Translations under genes and position numbers: made by a program
Assembly: GCA_016926955.1 (NCBI GenBank)
Contig: JAFGNN010000059.1
Location: forward strand, 1 to 64,000
Reading direction: 5' to 3'
Length of the DNA: 64,000 bases
Source of the DNA: Spirochaetales bacterium
GTDB lineage: Bacteria; Spirochaetota; Spirochaetia; Treponematales; UBA12059
In this document: positions 9,425-17,325 of the stretch, in pieces
Position numbering within the stretch: the stretch's first letter is position 1
Layout: the number at the start of each line of letters is the position of its first letter
Notes under the pieces: generated by a model
The model's input: the letters and a program-made list of their open reading frames with translations, nothing else
What the model was told of the DNA's origin: nothing
The model's database searches: none

Positions 9425-10612
9425 GTGGAAACAAAATCCCGCCCCCGGAAAAGCGCCGCCGACCGCGGCTCTGAGTTCGCCCTCGCCGTCGTACGCCCCT
9501 TCGTGGAAGTCTGGATGCGCGTCGTCGCGCGCCGCATCGACGTCGTGGACAGGCGCGTCGATTTCCGCCGGAAGGAACCCTTCATCCTGGTCGCGAACCA
9601 CAGCTTCGCGATGGACGTGGTGCACGTGCCCCTGCCCTTCCGGATCACGCCGCACATCGTCGCGAGCCGCGACCTCTTCGTGCATCCCTTCGAACGCTTC
9701 GTCATAACGCGCGTCGCGCGCTGCATCATGGCGCCCAAGGGCGGCGGCGACGTCCGCACGGTGCGCGAGCTCTTCTCCGCCCTCGAACGCGGCTACCCTG
9801 TGCTCGTGTTCCCCGAAGGCGACATAACCTTCTCCGGCGAGACGGGCACTGTCGAACGCGGCATCGCGGTGCTGGCGAAGAAGGCCGGCCTCGACGTGAT
9901 CGCCTGCCGGGTCTCCGGCGGGCATCTCTCTTCGCCGCGCTGGGCGACCGCGCCCCGGAAGAACCGGACCATCGAGCTGCGCTACGAGATGGTCATGAGT
10001 GCGGAGGAAGTCCGCGCCGCCTCGCCGCGCGAGGTCGCGGCCGCCATCGAAGCCGCCCTGTACGTCAACGATTTCGAGCGCCAGAAGGAACTCAGGATTC
10101 CGCGGCCGGGGACGCGGCTGGCCGAGGGGCTCGACGACCTGCTCTATGCCTGCCCCGAATGCGGCGCCTTCCACTCGCTCGAGGCGAAGGGAAACGGACT
10201 GCGCTGCCGGAACTGCGGCGCCTCGGGCGGCCTCGACGAATACGGCTTCCTCTCCGGGTTCCGCTTCGCCGACACGGTCGTCTGGGACCGCTGGCAGCGG
10301 ACGCTCGACACGGGGCTGGCGGCCACGGAGTTCTCGTCGCCCGGCTTCCTCGCGGCCAACGACTACGAGGTCCTGAAACGCCGGGAGATCGGTCCAGTGG
10401 AGGCCACCTGGCGCGAAGGGAACCTCGAACTGCTCGGCGCGCTCGAAGTTCGCTTTCCCGCGGCGGAGCTCAAGGGCGTGGGGCTGACCATGCGCTCGAC
10501 GCTCAACTTCACGCACGGGGACGTGGATTACGTGCTCAAGCTGGAGCGCAAGGCGCCCGCCTTCCTGCGCGCCTGCCTTGCGGCCGCCGCGGTTCCCGGA
10601 GGAAACCCGTGA
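9425..10612 (+). CDS. PlsC-type acyltransferase with C-terminal zinc ribbon
   Basis: 395 residues from GTG 9425, which follows GCGGAGGCACC. Residues 50-215 form a lysophospholipid acyltransferase domain: H59 and D64 in NHSFAMD (the HX4D motif) and FPEGD at 129-133. After about residue 240 comes CPECGAFHS...CRNCGASGG, a four-cysteine zinc ribbon, then about 130 residues of unknown type. Probably acylates a glycerophospholipid or related lipid at the inner membrane; the acceptor is unknown. The downstream acetyltransferase gene overlaps by 4 bp. Confidence 0.8.
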   Translation: METKSRPRKSAADRGSEFALAVVRPFVEVWMRVVARRIDVVDRRVDFRRKEPFILVANHSFAMDVVHVPLPFRITPHIVASRDLFVHPFERFVITRVARCIMAPKGGGDVRTVRELFSALERGYPVLVFPEGDITFSGETGTVERGIAVLAKKAGLDVIACRVSGGHLSSPRWATAPRKNRTIELRYEMVMSAEEVRAASPREVAAAIEAALYVNDFERQKELRIPRPGTRLAEGLDDLLYACPECGAFHSLEAKGNGLRCRNCGASGGLDEYGFLSGFRFADTVVWDRWQRTLDTGLAATEFSSPGFLAANDYEVLKRREIGPVEATWREGNLELLGALEVRFPAAELKGVGLTMRSTLNFTHGDVDYVLKLERKAPAFLRACLAAAAVPGGNP

Positions 10613-11271
10613 TCTTCTACACCGACGGAAGGACGGCGCCGCGCCTGGACCGCGCGGGCGTCGCCGCGCTGGCGGACACGCTCAGCGTCGCCTTCATGGA
10701 GCACGACAACTGGCTGCGCGTGGTGCCTCGGCCCGAGGCCAGGCGCCGGGCGCTCCGCGCCCTTTTCGGCTTCATGGGCGCCGCGATCAACCGCTACGGC
10801 CACGTCGTCGTCGCGCAGGCGGACGGGAAGCCCGTCGGCTACGTCACCTTCATGGAGGACCGCGACAAGACGGGTGTCACCTTCGGCCGCGTCGCGCGCT
10901 CGGGAGGCCTGCCCGACGCGCTCCGCTTCCTGGCCGCGCTCCGCCCCAGCGAGCTCCTGGGGATGCGCGCGCTCGAACGGGCCGTAGCGCGCTTCGAGCG
11001 GGGACGCGCGCGCGAGGCGACGTGCCTGCACCTCTACAGCGCGGGCATCCTGCCGGAGTGGAAGGGCCGCGGGCTCATGAAGGCGACGTTCCGCTACGCC
11101 GAGTCGCGCTTCGCGGAACTGGGCTTCTCTTCCTACCGTCTTGAGACCACCGACCCCGCCAATCTGCCCGTCTACGCGGCCTTCGGCCTCGCTCGCGTCG
11201 GGGAGGAGCCGCTCGGCGACTCGGGACGGCTCGCGTACTTCATGGAAAAGCGCTTCAGTCCTCGAGGTTGA
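10609..11271 (+). CDS. GNAT-family N-acetyltransferase
   Basis: 220 residues beginning at GTG 10609, which shares GTGA with the acyltransferase stop and follows GGAGGAAACCC. The GNAT core is in the second half: LHLYSAGILPEWKGRGLMKATFRYAESRF contains the acetyl-CoA pyrophosphate loop (Q/RxxGxG/A equivalent PEWKGRGL), followed by YRLETTDPANLPVYAAFGL, typical of the family C-terminus. Acceptor unknown. Its 3' end overlaps the convergent VOC gene by 17 bp. Confidence 0.85.
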   Translation: MIFYTDGRTAPRLDRAGVAALADTLSVAFMEHDNWLRVVPRPEARRRALRALFGFMGAAINRYGHVVVAQADGKPVGYVTFMEDRDKTGVTFGRVARSGGLPDALRFLAALRPSELLGMRALERAVARFERGRAREATCLHLYSAGILPEWKGRGLMKATFRYAESRFAELGFSSYRLETTDPANLPVYAAFGLARVGEEPLGDSGRLAYFMEKRFSPRG

Positions 11272-11668
11272 ACTGCCAGCCGACGCCGAACTTGTCCGTG
11301 ACGAAGCCGTAGAGCTTCGACCAGAAGGTGGGGCCGAGGGGCATGGCGACCTTGCCGCCGGGCTGGAGCGCGTCCCACCAGCGGCGGAGGTCGGCCTCGT
11401 CCTTCCACTGGACGATGAGGCTGATATTGTCTCCCATGGACAGCGGCATGCCGGGCGGCGTGTCGGAGAAGAGCAGCTTGCCGCCGGCGAACTCGAGCTC
11501 GGCGTGCATGACGAGGTCCTTGCTCTCGGGTGTGAGGGGAAAGCCCGGGTCGGGCGGCATGTCGCCGAACGCCATGATTCGCGGCTCGGGAGCCCCGAAC
11601 GCCTTGGCGTAGAACTCGAGCGCCTCGCGGCACTTGCCGGTGAAATTGACGTAAGCCTGGATGGCCAT
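11255..11668 (-). CDS. PhnB-like VOC (glyoxalase-fold) protein
   Basis: 137 residues. YVNFTGKCREALEFYAKAFGA, SKDLVMHAELEFAGGKLLFSD, and WWDALQPGGKVAMPLGPTFWSKLYGFVTDKFGVGWQFNL are the signature stretches of the PhnB/DUF1338-unrelated VOC subgroup of small metal-dependent or ligand-binding dimers. Substrate not deducible. GGTGACC precedes the ATG. It converges on the acetyltransferase gene. Confidence 0.9.
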   Translation of the reverse strand: MAIQAYVNFTGKCREALEFYAKAFGAPEPRIMAFGDMPPDPGFPLTPESKDLVMHAELEFAGGKLLFSDTPPGMPLSMGDNISLIVQWKDEADLRRWWDALQPGGKVAMPLGPTFWSKLYGFVTDKFGVGWQFNLED

Positions 11669-11741
11669 GGGTCACCTCCGACGGCGCGGACTCGCCGTCT
11701 TCCGGAAAGGGTCGCGCCTCGGGGCGGAATGGTCAAGTCTT

Positions 11742-12410
11742 TCAGTCAGGATTAGGGGCGGCCGATCCGGAAACCGAAGGCGTCGCGCTTGCGGAAGCGG
11801 CGGGAAGGTCGAAGAGCTCGCGGCATCCGACCGCGAACGGGGAGCCGCCGTCGGGGACGGCGAGGACGCGGCTCTCGACGCGGCCGTCCGCCAGGAAGAG
11901 CTCGCCTTCGCCGTAGCGGCCGCTTTCGAGGACGTAGCGCCGGACGCAGCGCAAGCCCGGGTCGACGGTCCAGTACTCGCGCACCCCGTTTCGCTCGTAG
12001 AGCCAGTATTTCTGGCGTTGGTCCTTGGCGGACGTCCACGGCGAGAGCACCTCGACCGCGAGGTCCGGCGCGCCGCGCACGAAATCGTCGCGGAGCTTCG
12101 AGGCGTCGCACACGACGAGCAGGTCGGGCTGGACCACCGAGTCGACCTCGTCGTCGGCCTCGTCGCCGCGGGGTAGGAGCACGTCAGCCGGCGCGATGAT
12201 GGCTTCGCAGCGCAGGCCATGTTCCTCGAGCCAGGCCCTGATCCGGAAATAGAGGGTGCCGACGATGCGCTGGTGCGCGAGGCTCGGGGCCGCCCTCATG
12301 TCGTAGGCCTCGCCGTCGATGAGCTCCCAGCGCTCGTCCTCGGGCCAGGTCCGGTAATGGCGGTACGTCCAGCGCGTACCCAGGTCGACAGCGGGATCTC
12401 CCACACGCAT
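11742..12410 (-). CDS. Uma2-family (DUF820) putative endonuclease
   Basis: 222 residues of the PD-(D/E)XK-like Uma2 family: WELIDGEAYDMRAAPSLAHQRIVGTLYFRIRAWL, VVQPDLLVVCD, APDLAVEVLSPWTSAKDQRQKYWLYERNGVREYWTVDP. The E in IDGE, D in QPD and E-x-L in VEVLS are the expected catalytic positions. Such genes are often multicopy in cyanobacteria and scattered elsewhere; function is unproven. An ATG at 12410 lies 6 nt after a minus-strand TATACT (12417-12422), which suggests a leaderless mRNA. Confidence 0.88.
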   Translation of the reverse strand: MRVGDPAVDLGTRWTYRHYRTWPEDERWELIDGEAYDMRAAPSLAHQRIVGTLYFRIRAWLEEHGLRCEAIIAPADVLLPRGDEADDEVDSVVQPDLLVVCDASKLRDDFVRGAPDLAVEVLSPWTSAKDQRQKYWLYERNGVREYWTVDPGLRCVRRYVLESGRYGEGELFLADGRVESRVLAVPDGGSPFAVGCRELFDLPAASASATPSVSGSAAPNPD

Positions 12411-12517
12411 GCCTCCAGTATACGGTATTGCCCGTACACCGTCGACGGACGGCGCAGCGCTTGCGGAAGCCGGCGCGAGCCTGGCACCAAGTGTCGTTCG
12501 CGTGGCGACGGGGAAGC

Positions 12518-12558
12518 GGGGGCCCGGGGGAGAAGGGGCGGCCGCCCCGTCGCCCCCG
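12518..12558. repeat. GC-rich palindromic element sharing 19 bp with the 43.5-kb element
   Basis: GGGGGCCCGGGGGAGAAGG at 12518-12536 is identical to 43549-43567. Here it encloses a perfect 14-bp palindrome (12535-12548), and CCGGGGG (12524-12530) pairs with CCCCCGG (12552-12558). It ends 2 bp from the thioredoxin-like stop codon, so it may act as that gene's terminator. Confidence 0.65.
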
Positions 12559-12559
12559 G

Positions 12560-12901
12560 TCAGTCCCCGAAGAGCATCGAGTAGTACCGGTCGATCTTCG
12601 CGCCGAGCTCGGCGACGCCGAAATTGCGGGCCTCCCGGACGGTCTCGCGACCCTCGAAGAAGACGAGCACGGCGGGGACGGCGAAGACCGAGAGCTGGCC
12701 CGCCGCTTCGGGCACGGCGGCTGCGTCGAGGTAGCGGACCGCCATGCGGGGGAAGTGTTCCCGCGCGAGGGCGAGCACCTTAGGCTTCATCGAGGCGCAG
12801 ACGCCGCAGCTCGGCGTGGAGACGTAGACGAGGAGGGCCTTCTCGGAGCGGACCAGGTCCTGGAGCCCGTTCCAGGAGTCCACCGTAATCATGCTTTCCA
12901 T
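12560..12901 (-). CDS. Thioredoxin-like protein with CGVC active site
   Basis: 113 residues with a thioredoxin fold: the redox pair C32-x-x-C35 in STPSCGVCASMKP, and the cis-Pro segment SVFAVPAVLVFFEGRE. Likely a cytosolic thiol-disulfide protein; no signal peptide. ATG 12901 lies 7 nt after an extended -10 element on the minus strand (TGATAAAAA at 12909-12917), so the mRNA may be leaderless. An internal ATG at 12892 is the alternative. Confidence 0.88.
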   Translation of the reverse strand: MESMITVDSWNGLQDLVRSEKALLVYVSTPSCGVCASMKPKVLALAREHFPRMAVRYLDAAAVPEAAGQLSVFAVPAVLVFFEGRETVREARNFGVAELGAKIDRYYSMLFGD

Positions 12902-12951
12902 ATATTCATTTTTATCAGATCAAGTCGATTCCGTCGCGGGGTCGCCGGAAG

Positions 12952-13131
12952 GGGGACAGAGCTCCGGCGGGGACAGAGCTCCGGCGGGGACAGAGCTCCG
13001 GTGGGGACAGAGCCCGGGGGGACAGAGCATGCGTCTTTAGGGACAGAGCTCGCGCCATTGGGGATAGACCTCATGCCATTGGGGACAGACCTCACGCCAT
13101 TGGGGACAGACCTCACGCCCTTGGGGACAGA
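12952..13131. repeat. Ten-unit GGGGACAGA tandem array with period switch
   Basis: Units start at 12952, 12969, 12986, 13003, 13018, 13039, 13060, 13081, 13102 and 13123. The first four are spaced 17 bp (GGGGACAGAGCTCCGGC), then 15, and the last five 21 bp (GGGGACAGACCTCACGCCATT type, imperfect). The 331-bp gap between the thioredoxin-like gene and the DUF4129 gene holds nothing else I can support. A frame reading SVPNG repeats crosses it on the minus strand but has no ribosome-binding site and looks like a by-product of the 21-bp period. Confidence 0.9.
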
Positions 13132-13232
13132 TCGTCGACGCAGGCCCGCGTTGACCGCCGCGAAAGCCCCGGTCTATCATCGGGCGCCGGGCGGGGACGG
13201 AACCGCCGAGCAATCCTGACGCCGGAGCCCCG

Positions 13233-14207
13233 ATGCCCTCTTCCCCGACAGACCGCACCCGGAACCGCGCCGTGGCCGGACTCGCGGGTCTCGCCCTGTG
13301 CGCGCTCGCCTCCTCCCCGGCGCCGCGCGGGTCGGCCGCGCTCGCGGCGCTTGGCAGGCTGCTGCGCGGAGACGCGGGAATCGGGGCAGCGTCCGCGGGA
13401 CGCTCCGCGTTTTCGGCGGCGGAGCTGGCCCTTGTCGTCGCGGGGGCTGGCGGCCTCGTCGCGCTGATAGTCTGGCGGGCCGTGCTGACGGCGCGCATGA
13501 AGGACGGCGCTCCACATGCCAGGGAGAAACCGAAGGAGAAAGGCGGCGCCTTCGCCCTCGCGGCCCTCGTCATCTTCCTGGCTACGGCCTTCTACGCCTT
13601 GTTCCGCGCCGTGCCCGTCATCGACGGGAGCTTCGAGCGTTCGGGTGCCTCCGCCGGCGAGGGACGGAACGGGGCCCCGGTCTCACAGGCGGTGTCGAGC
13701 TGGGACGGGGTCGAAGACCAGGTCGACGAAGGCGAAGACGGGAAACGGGGTCCAGCCCTGCTGGTCGGGGGTTTCCTCGCGCTTGCCGCGGCCGGCGCCT
13801 TGCTCCTCCGCGCGCGCGGGACCGTCGAGGCTCCGCCCTCCGCCGGGCCGACCGACGACGCGCCGCCCGAACCCGGGAAAATCGCGGAGCTCGCGAGGAC
13901 GCTCGAGCGGGGCGGCTCGGCGCGCGAGTCCATCATCGCCTGCTATGGCGCGATGTGCGAACTCTTCGGCGACGCCGCGCGCAGGACTCGGGGCGAACGC
14001 GCGTTGACAGCCCGCGAATTCGCCACCCTTCTCGGACGGAGGGGCATAGCGCGGCCCGAAGTCTCGGCCCTGACGGCGGTGTTCGAGAAAGCGCGCTACT
14101 CGGGGGAATTCTGCGGCGAAACCGAACGGCGCGAGGCCCTCGCCGCCCTCGAGGCAATCGAACGCGGAGCGCGCTCCGACATGGTCCCGGAGCGTCGCGA
14201 TGCCTGA
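13233..14207 (+). CDS. Membrane protein with C-terminal DUF4129-like domain
   Basis: 324 residues. Three hydrophobic segments (about 13-30, 67-90, 105-130) and a fourth near 180-200 precede a cytosolic C-terminal domain (LARTLERGGSARESIIACYGAMCELFGD, then LTAREFATLLGRRGI) typical of DUF4129, which is usually found beside MoxR and DUF58 genes and in some transglutaminase-like proteins. It heads the MoxR operon. Function unknown, likely envelope-related. The next gene overlaps by 8 bp. Confidence 0.75.
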   Translation: MPSSPTDRTRNRAVAGLAGLALCALASSPAPRGSAALAALGRLLRGDAGIGAASAGRSAFSAAELALVVAGAGGLVALIVWRAVLTARMKDGAPHAREKPKEKGGAFALAALVIFLATAFYALFRAVPVIDGSFERSGASAGEGRNGAPVSQAVSSWDGVEDQVDEGEDGKRGPALLVGGFLALAAAGALLLRARGTVEAPPSAGPTDDAPPEPGKIAELARTLERGGSARESIIACYGAMCELFGDAARRTRGERALTAREFATLLGRRGIARPEVSALTAVFEKARYSGEFCGETERREALAALEAIERGARSDMVPERRDA

Positions 14208-14718
14208 GCCATCCGCCGGATTCCTGGTCCCGGCGCTCGCGCGCTGGGGACTGGGCATCGCCATATTCGCGCTGGCGCTCGGCACGCTCGGCTCAGGCCT
14301 GGCCGGGCGGCGCGCGCGGGCCAGGGCGAGGCCCGGAACGCCGCCGGCCGCCCCCTCCCGCGAATCCGTTGCCGCCCTGGCCGCCCTCGTGCGGGAAGCC
14401 CGACGGAGCGGCTACTACCGCGACAAGCTGGTAACGCGTTGCCGGAAGCTCGCGGCCGGCGCCGTCAACCTGGCAACCGGCCGGCGCTGCGAACCGAACG
14501 TCAACGCCCTCGTCGCCGACGGATCGATCGACGACGGGGAACTGCTCGCCTTCCTTTGCGAGGAGCACCTGGTCTACGCCCCCCTCGGCGCTCCCGCGCG
14601 GCGGACGGACGAAGGCTTCGCTGGCCGCCTCGCTGCCGCGATAGACGCGATCGAAATCCTTCCCGAAAAACGAACGCGGCTCCGCGCGGGGGACGCGAAA
14701 GGTGGAACGGAACCATGA
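14200..14718 (+). CDS. MoxR-operon membrane protein, unknown
   Basis: 172 residues. One hydrophobic segment at about 13-35, an Arg-rich stretch, then a soluble helical domain with REARRSGYYRDKLVTRCRKLA and ILPEKRTRLR. No named family recognised. Position between the DUF4129 and MoxR genes with overlaps on both sides (8 bp and 4 bp) ties it to the operon. Its C-terminal part resembles the soluble regulators that often sit in this slot, but I cannot name it. Confidence 0.68.
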   Translation: MPEPSAGFLVPALARWGLGIAIFALALGTLGSGLAGRRARARARPGTPPAAPSRESVAALAALVREARRSGYYRDKLVTRCRKLAAGAVNLATGRRCEPNVNALVADGSIDDGELLAFLCEEHLVYAPLGAPARRTDEGFAGRLAAAIDAIEILPEKRTRLRAGDAKGGTEP

Positions 14719-15716
14719 ACAAGGACGAAACCATGCCAGGTCGCGATTCGACGGGGTCCCTGGAACCGGAAGCCGCGGCCCGGACCTGCGCGCTGCTCCT
14801 CGACGAGGTGTCGAAAGCCGTGGTCGGCAAGCGGCCCTTCCTGGAACGGATGCTCGCCGCCGCGATCGCGGGCGGCCACGTGCTCGTCGAGGACAATCCG
14901 GGGCTTGCAAAGACCCTCGCGGCGCGCAGCTTCGCGCGCACCTTCTCGAGCTCGTTCAAGCGCATCCAATTTACGCCAGACCTGCTCCCGGCGGACATCA
15001 CCGGCGCCTTCGTGCTGGACCGCCCGACGGGAGGGCTCAAGCTGGTCGAGGGGCCGATCTTCGCCAACTTCGTGCTGGCCGACGAGATCAACCGCGCGCC
15101 ACCCAAAACCCAATCGGCGCTGCTCGAGGCCATGGAAGAACGCCAGGCGACCCTTGAGGGACAGACCCTGGCCCTGCCCTCGCCCTTCATGGTCATCGCG
15201 ACGCAGAATCCCATCGAGTACGAGGGTACCTTCCCCCTGCCGGAAGCCCAGCTGGACCGCTTCCTCGTCAAGCTGTCGATCGGCTACCCGGACCGCGAGG
15301 ACGAGCTCGAGCTGGTCTCCCGGCGCGCGGCGCGGACCACCGAGGATCCGGAAATCCTGTCCGTCTGCGACGGATCCGACCTGCTCGCCCTCCGCGAAGC
15401 CGCCGGCCGCGTGCATATCGACCGCGACGTCATGGCCTACGCGGTGGACCTGGCCCGCGCGACGCGCGAATCGCGGCGGGCCGCCGTCGGCGCGAGTCCG
15501 CGCGCTTCCCTCGCGCTGCTCAAGCTGTCGCGAGCGCGCGCCCTCATGGAGGGCCGATCCTTCGTGCTGCCGGACGACATCAAGTGGTGCGCCTTCGAGG
15601 CGCTCGTACACCGCGTCGTGCTCAAACCCGAGGTCTGGGCCAACGAGACCCGGGTCGGCGAGGTGGTCGAGGACGCGCTTGCCTCGGTTCCGGTGCCGAA
15701 GGTGTCCGCGCCGTGA
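14715..15716 (+). CDS. MoxR-family AAA+ ATPase
   Basis: 333 residues. Walker A variant VEDNPGLAKT near 58-67, Walker B ILADEIN-like FVLADEINRAPPKTQSALLEAMEE near 116-139, sensor-1 MVIATQNPIEYEGT and the C-terminal lid with RASLALLKLSRARAL. MoxR ATPases act as chaperones for von Willebrand-factor partners and often regulate envelope stress or metal insertion. ATG 14715 shares ATGA with the upstream stop. No VWA gene is in this operon. Confidence 0.95.
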   Translation: MNKDETMPGRDSTGSLEPEAAARTCALLLDEVSKAVVGKRPFLERMLAAAIAGGHVLVEDNPGLAKTLAARSFARTFSSSFKRIQFTPDLLPADITGAFVLDRPTGGLKLVEGPIFANFVLADEINRAPPKTQSALLEAMEERQATLEGQTLALPSPFMVIATQNPIEYEGTFPLPEAQLDRFLVKLSIGYPDREDELELVSRRAARTTEDPEILSVCDGSDLLALREAAGRVHIDRDVMAYAVDLARATRESRRAAVGASPRASLALLKLSRARALMEGRSFVLPDDIKWCAFEALVHRVVLKPEVWANETRVGEVVEDALASVPVPKVSAP

Positions 15717-16966
15717 GCCTTCCGCGCGCCTCGGCGCTTTCGCTGGCGCTCGCTCTGGCGGCGCTCGGAGCGCTGGGCGGCGAAGGCTTCTGGTTCGCCA
15801 CGGCCCTGCCCCTGGCGGCCTGGGCGCTGGCGGGGGAATTCGTCGCGCCCCCCCGGATCTCGCTCGAAGCGCAACGGACCTTGTCCGAAACCTTTGCGGA
15901 CTCCGGCGCTCCGGTCGAAGTGGCGGTCAGGATCAGGAATGCCGGCCCGCGGATCGAATCGCTCCGCGTCTTCGACGCCTTGCCGCCGGGGGCGGCGCTC
16001 CTGTCCGGTTCGGCGGAGTGGCGCGGCAGCCTCGAGCCGGGCGCCGAGGCGGAACTCCGCTATGTCGCGACCCTGGCCCGCGGTTTCTGGCGCTTCGACG
16101 AGGTCCGGGTCGAGGCGCTGGACCCCTTTTTCGATCTTCGCTCCGAAGCCGCCATCCCTTGCCCCCAGGCCATCGTGGTACCTCCGAAGCCATTGGCCCC
16201 GCCCAAGGCGGCTTTCGGCGCCGGCGCGGTGCGTCCCTTCGCGGGACAGACCCGTTCCGCCAGAACCGGATCGGGCATCGACTTCTCCGCCACGCGCGAC
16301 TATTCCCCCGGCGACCCGCTCCGCAGCCTCAACCGCAAGGCGGAGCTGCGCTGGGGACGGACCATCGTCAACCTTCGCGAGGAAGGACGCGCCATCGATG
16401 CGGGCGTCATCCTCGATTCACGGTCGTCCGCCTATGACGATCCGGCGCTTTTCGAGGCCGCGGCCGCCGCGGCCCGCTCGCTCGCGGAACTCCTGCTCGA
16501 CCAGGGTTGCCGCGTGGCCTTCATGAGTTCGGGCGCCGGCATCGACTGGGTCCCCCCCGGCATGGGCCGGACCCAGCGCCTCCGCATCCATCGCGCGGCG
16601 GCCGCCGCCCGGCTCGGAAACCACGCCACGTTCGAGCGCTTCGAGGCCTTGCCGACCCGCATTTTCCCCCCGCGCTCCCTCGTGGCACTGGTCAGCCCCC
16701 TGCTGGAACGCGACCTCGGCCCCCTGCGAAGCTTCGCGGCGCTCGGCTATTCGGTCGTGGCGCTCAGGCCCGATCCCCTCGCGGCCGCCCGTCGATCGCT
16801 CGCCGCGCGCCCCGACGACGAGGCGTCGCGCCTCGCCCTGCGCCTCGAAACCGTCGAATGCCGCTTCCTGCTGTCGCGCCTGCTCGGCTCCGGCGTGTCC
16901 GTGCTCGACTGGGATCCGGCTTTTCCGCTCGCGTCCGCCCGCCTGCTCGGGGAGGCCGCTTCATGA
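15713..16966 (+). CDS. DUF58 domain protein, MoxR partner
   Basis: 417 residues. Two N-terminal hydrophobic segments (about 10-40), an extracytoplasmic beta-rich stretch, then the DUF58 core with DFSATRDYSPGDPLRSLNRKAELRWGR, the most conserved motif of the family, and a VWA-like fold (VILDSRSSAYDD). Membrane-anchored; works with MoxR in an unknown process. Starts at GTG sharing GTGA with the MoxR stop. Confidence 0.92.
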   Translation: MSLPRASALSLALALAALGALGGEGFWFATALPLAAWALAGEFVAPPRISLEAQRTLSETFADSGAPVEVAVRIRNAGPRIESLRVFDALPPGAALLSGSAEWRGSLEPGAEAELRYVATLARGFWRFDEVRVEALDPFFDLRSEAAIPCPQAIVVPPKPLAPPKAAFGAGAVRPFAGQTRSARTGSGIDFSATRDYSPGDPLRSLNRKAELRWGRTIVNLREEGRAIDAGVILDSRSSAYDDPALFEAAAAAARSLAELLLDQGCRVAFMSSGAGIDWVPPGMGRTQRLRIHRAAAAARLGNHATFERFEALPTRIFPPRSLVALVSPLLERDLGPLRSFAALGYSVVALRPDPLAAARRSLAARPDDEASRLALRLETVECRFLLSRLLGSGVSVLDWDPAFPLASARLLGEAAS

Positions 16967-17280
16967 GCCTTCCGCCCTCGCTTGTCGGCCTGCTCTCGGT
17001 CCTTCCCCTCGCGGTCTTCCTGGGCTTCCGGTTCGCGCGCGTCCGCCCCTGGCTCGATGCCCCGGGGAAACGACGCTTTGTCCGGCTCGCCTTCGCTTCG
17101 CTCGCGGGAGCTCTGTCCCTCGTCTCCCTGCTGGCCCGGTTCGCGGGAACCCTCGCCCTCTCGCTGCCCTTCCAGCTCCTTCTGGTCGCCGCCAGCGCGA
17201 GGCTCCTGGCGCCGAAGCGGTCTTCCGCCGAACACGGAGTGGCGGGGGCCGGCATGGAGAAGGACGACGCCACGCGCTAA
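16963..17280 (+). CDS. Small membrane protein closing the MoxR operon
   Basis: 105 residues with three hydrophobic stretches (about 5-22, 42-60, 65-85) and a polar tail. ATG overlaps the DUF58 stop by 4 bp (ATGA), so it is translationally coupled. Not recognised; in Bat-type operons this position usually holds a VWA membrane protein, but nothing here looks like one. The frame is rich in the same codons as its neighbours. Confidence 0.6.
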   Translation: MSLPPSLVGLLSVLPLAVFLGFRFARVRPWLDAPGKRRFVRLAFASLAGALSLVSLLARFAGTLALSLPFQLLLVAASARLLAPKRSSAEHGVAGAGMEKDDATR

Positions 17281-17325
17281 CATGGAAGGACGCTCCGTCT
17301 CCCCGACGGGGCTCGGAGGTTCCCC

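Noticed and set aside
12889-13116. A minus-strand frame coding SVPNG repeats across the GGGGACAGA array
   Set aside because: It is a by-product of the 21-bp (7-codon) period, lacks a ribosome-binding site, and overlaps the start of the thioredoxin-like gene.
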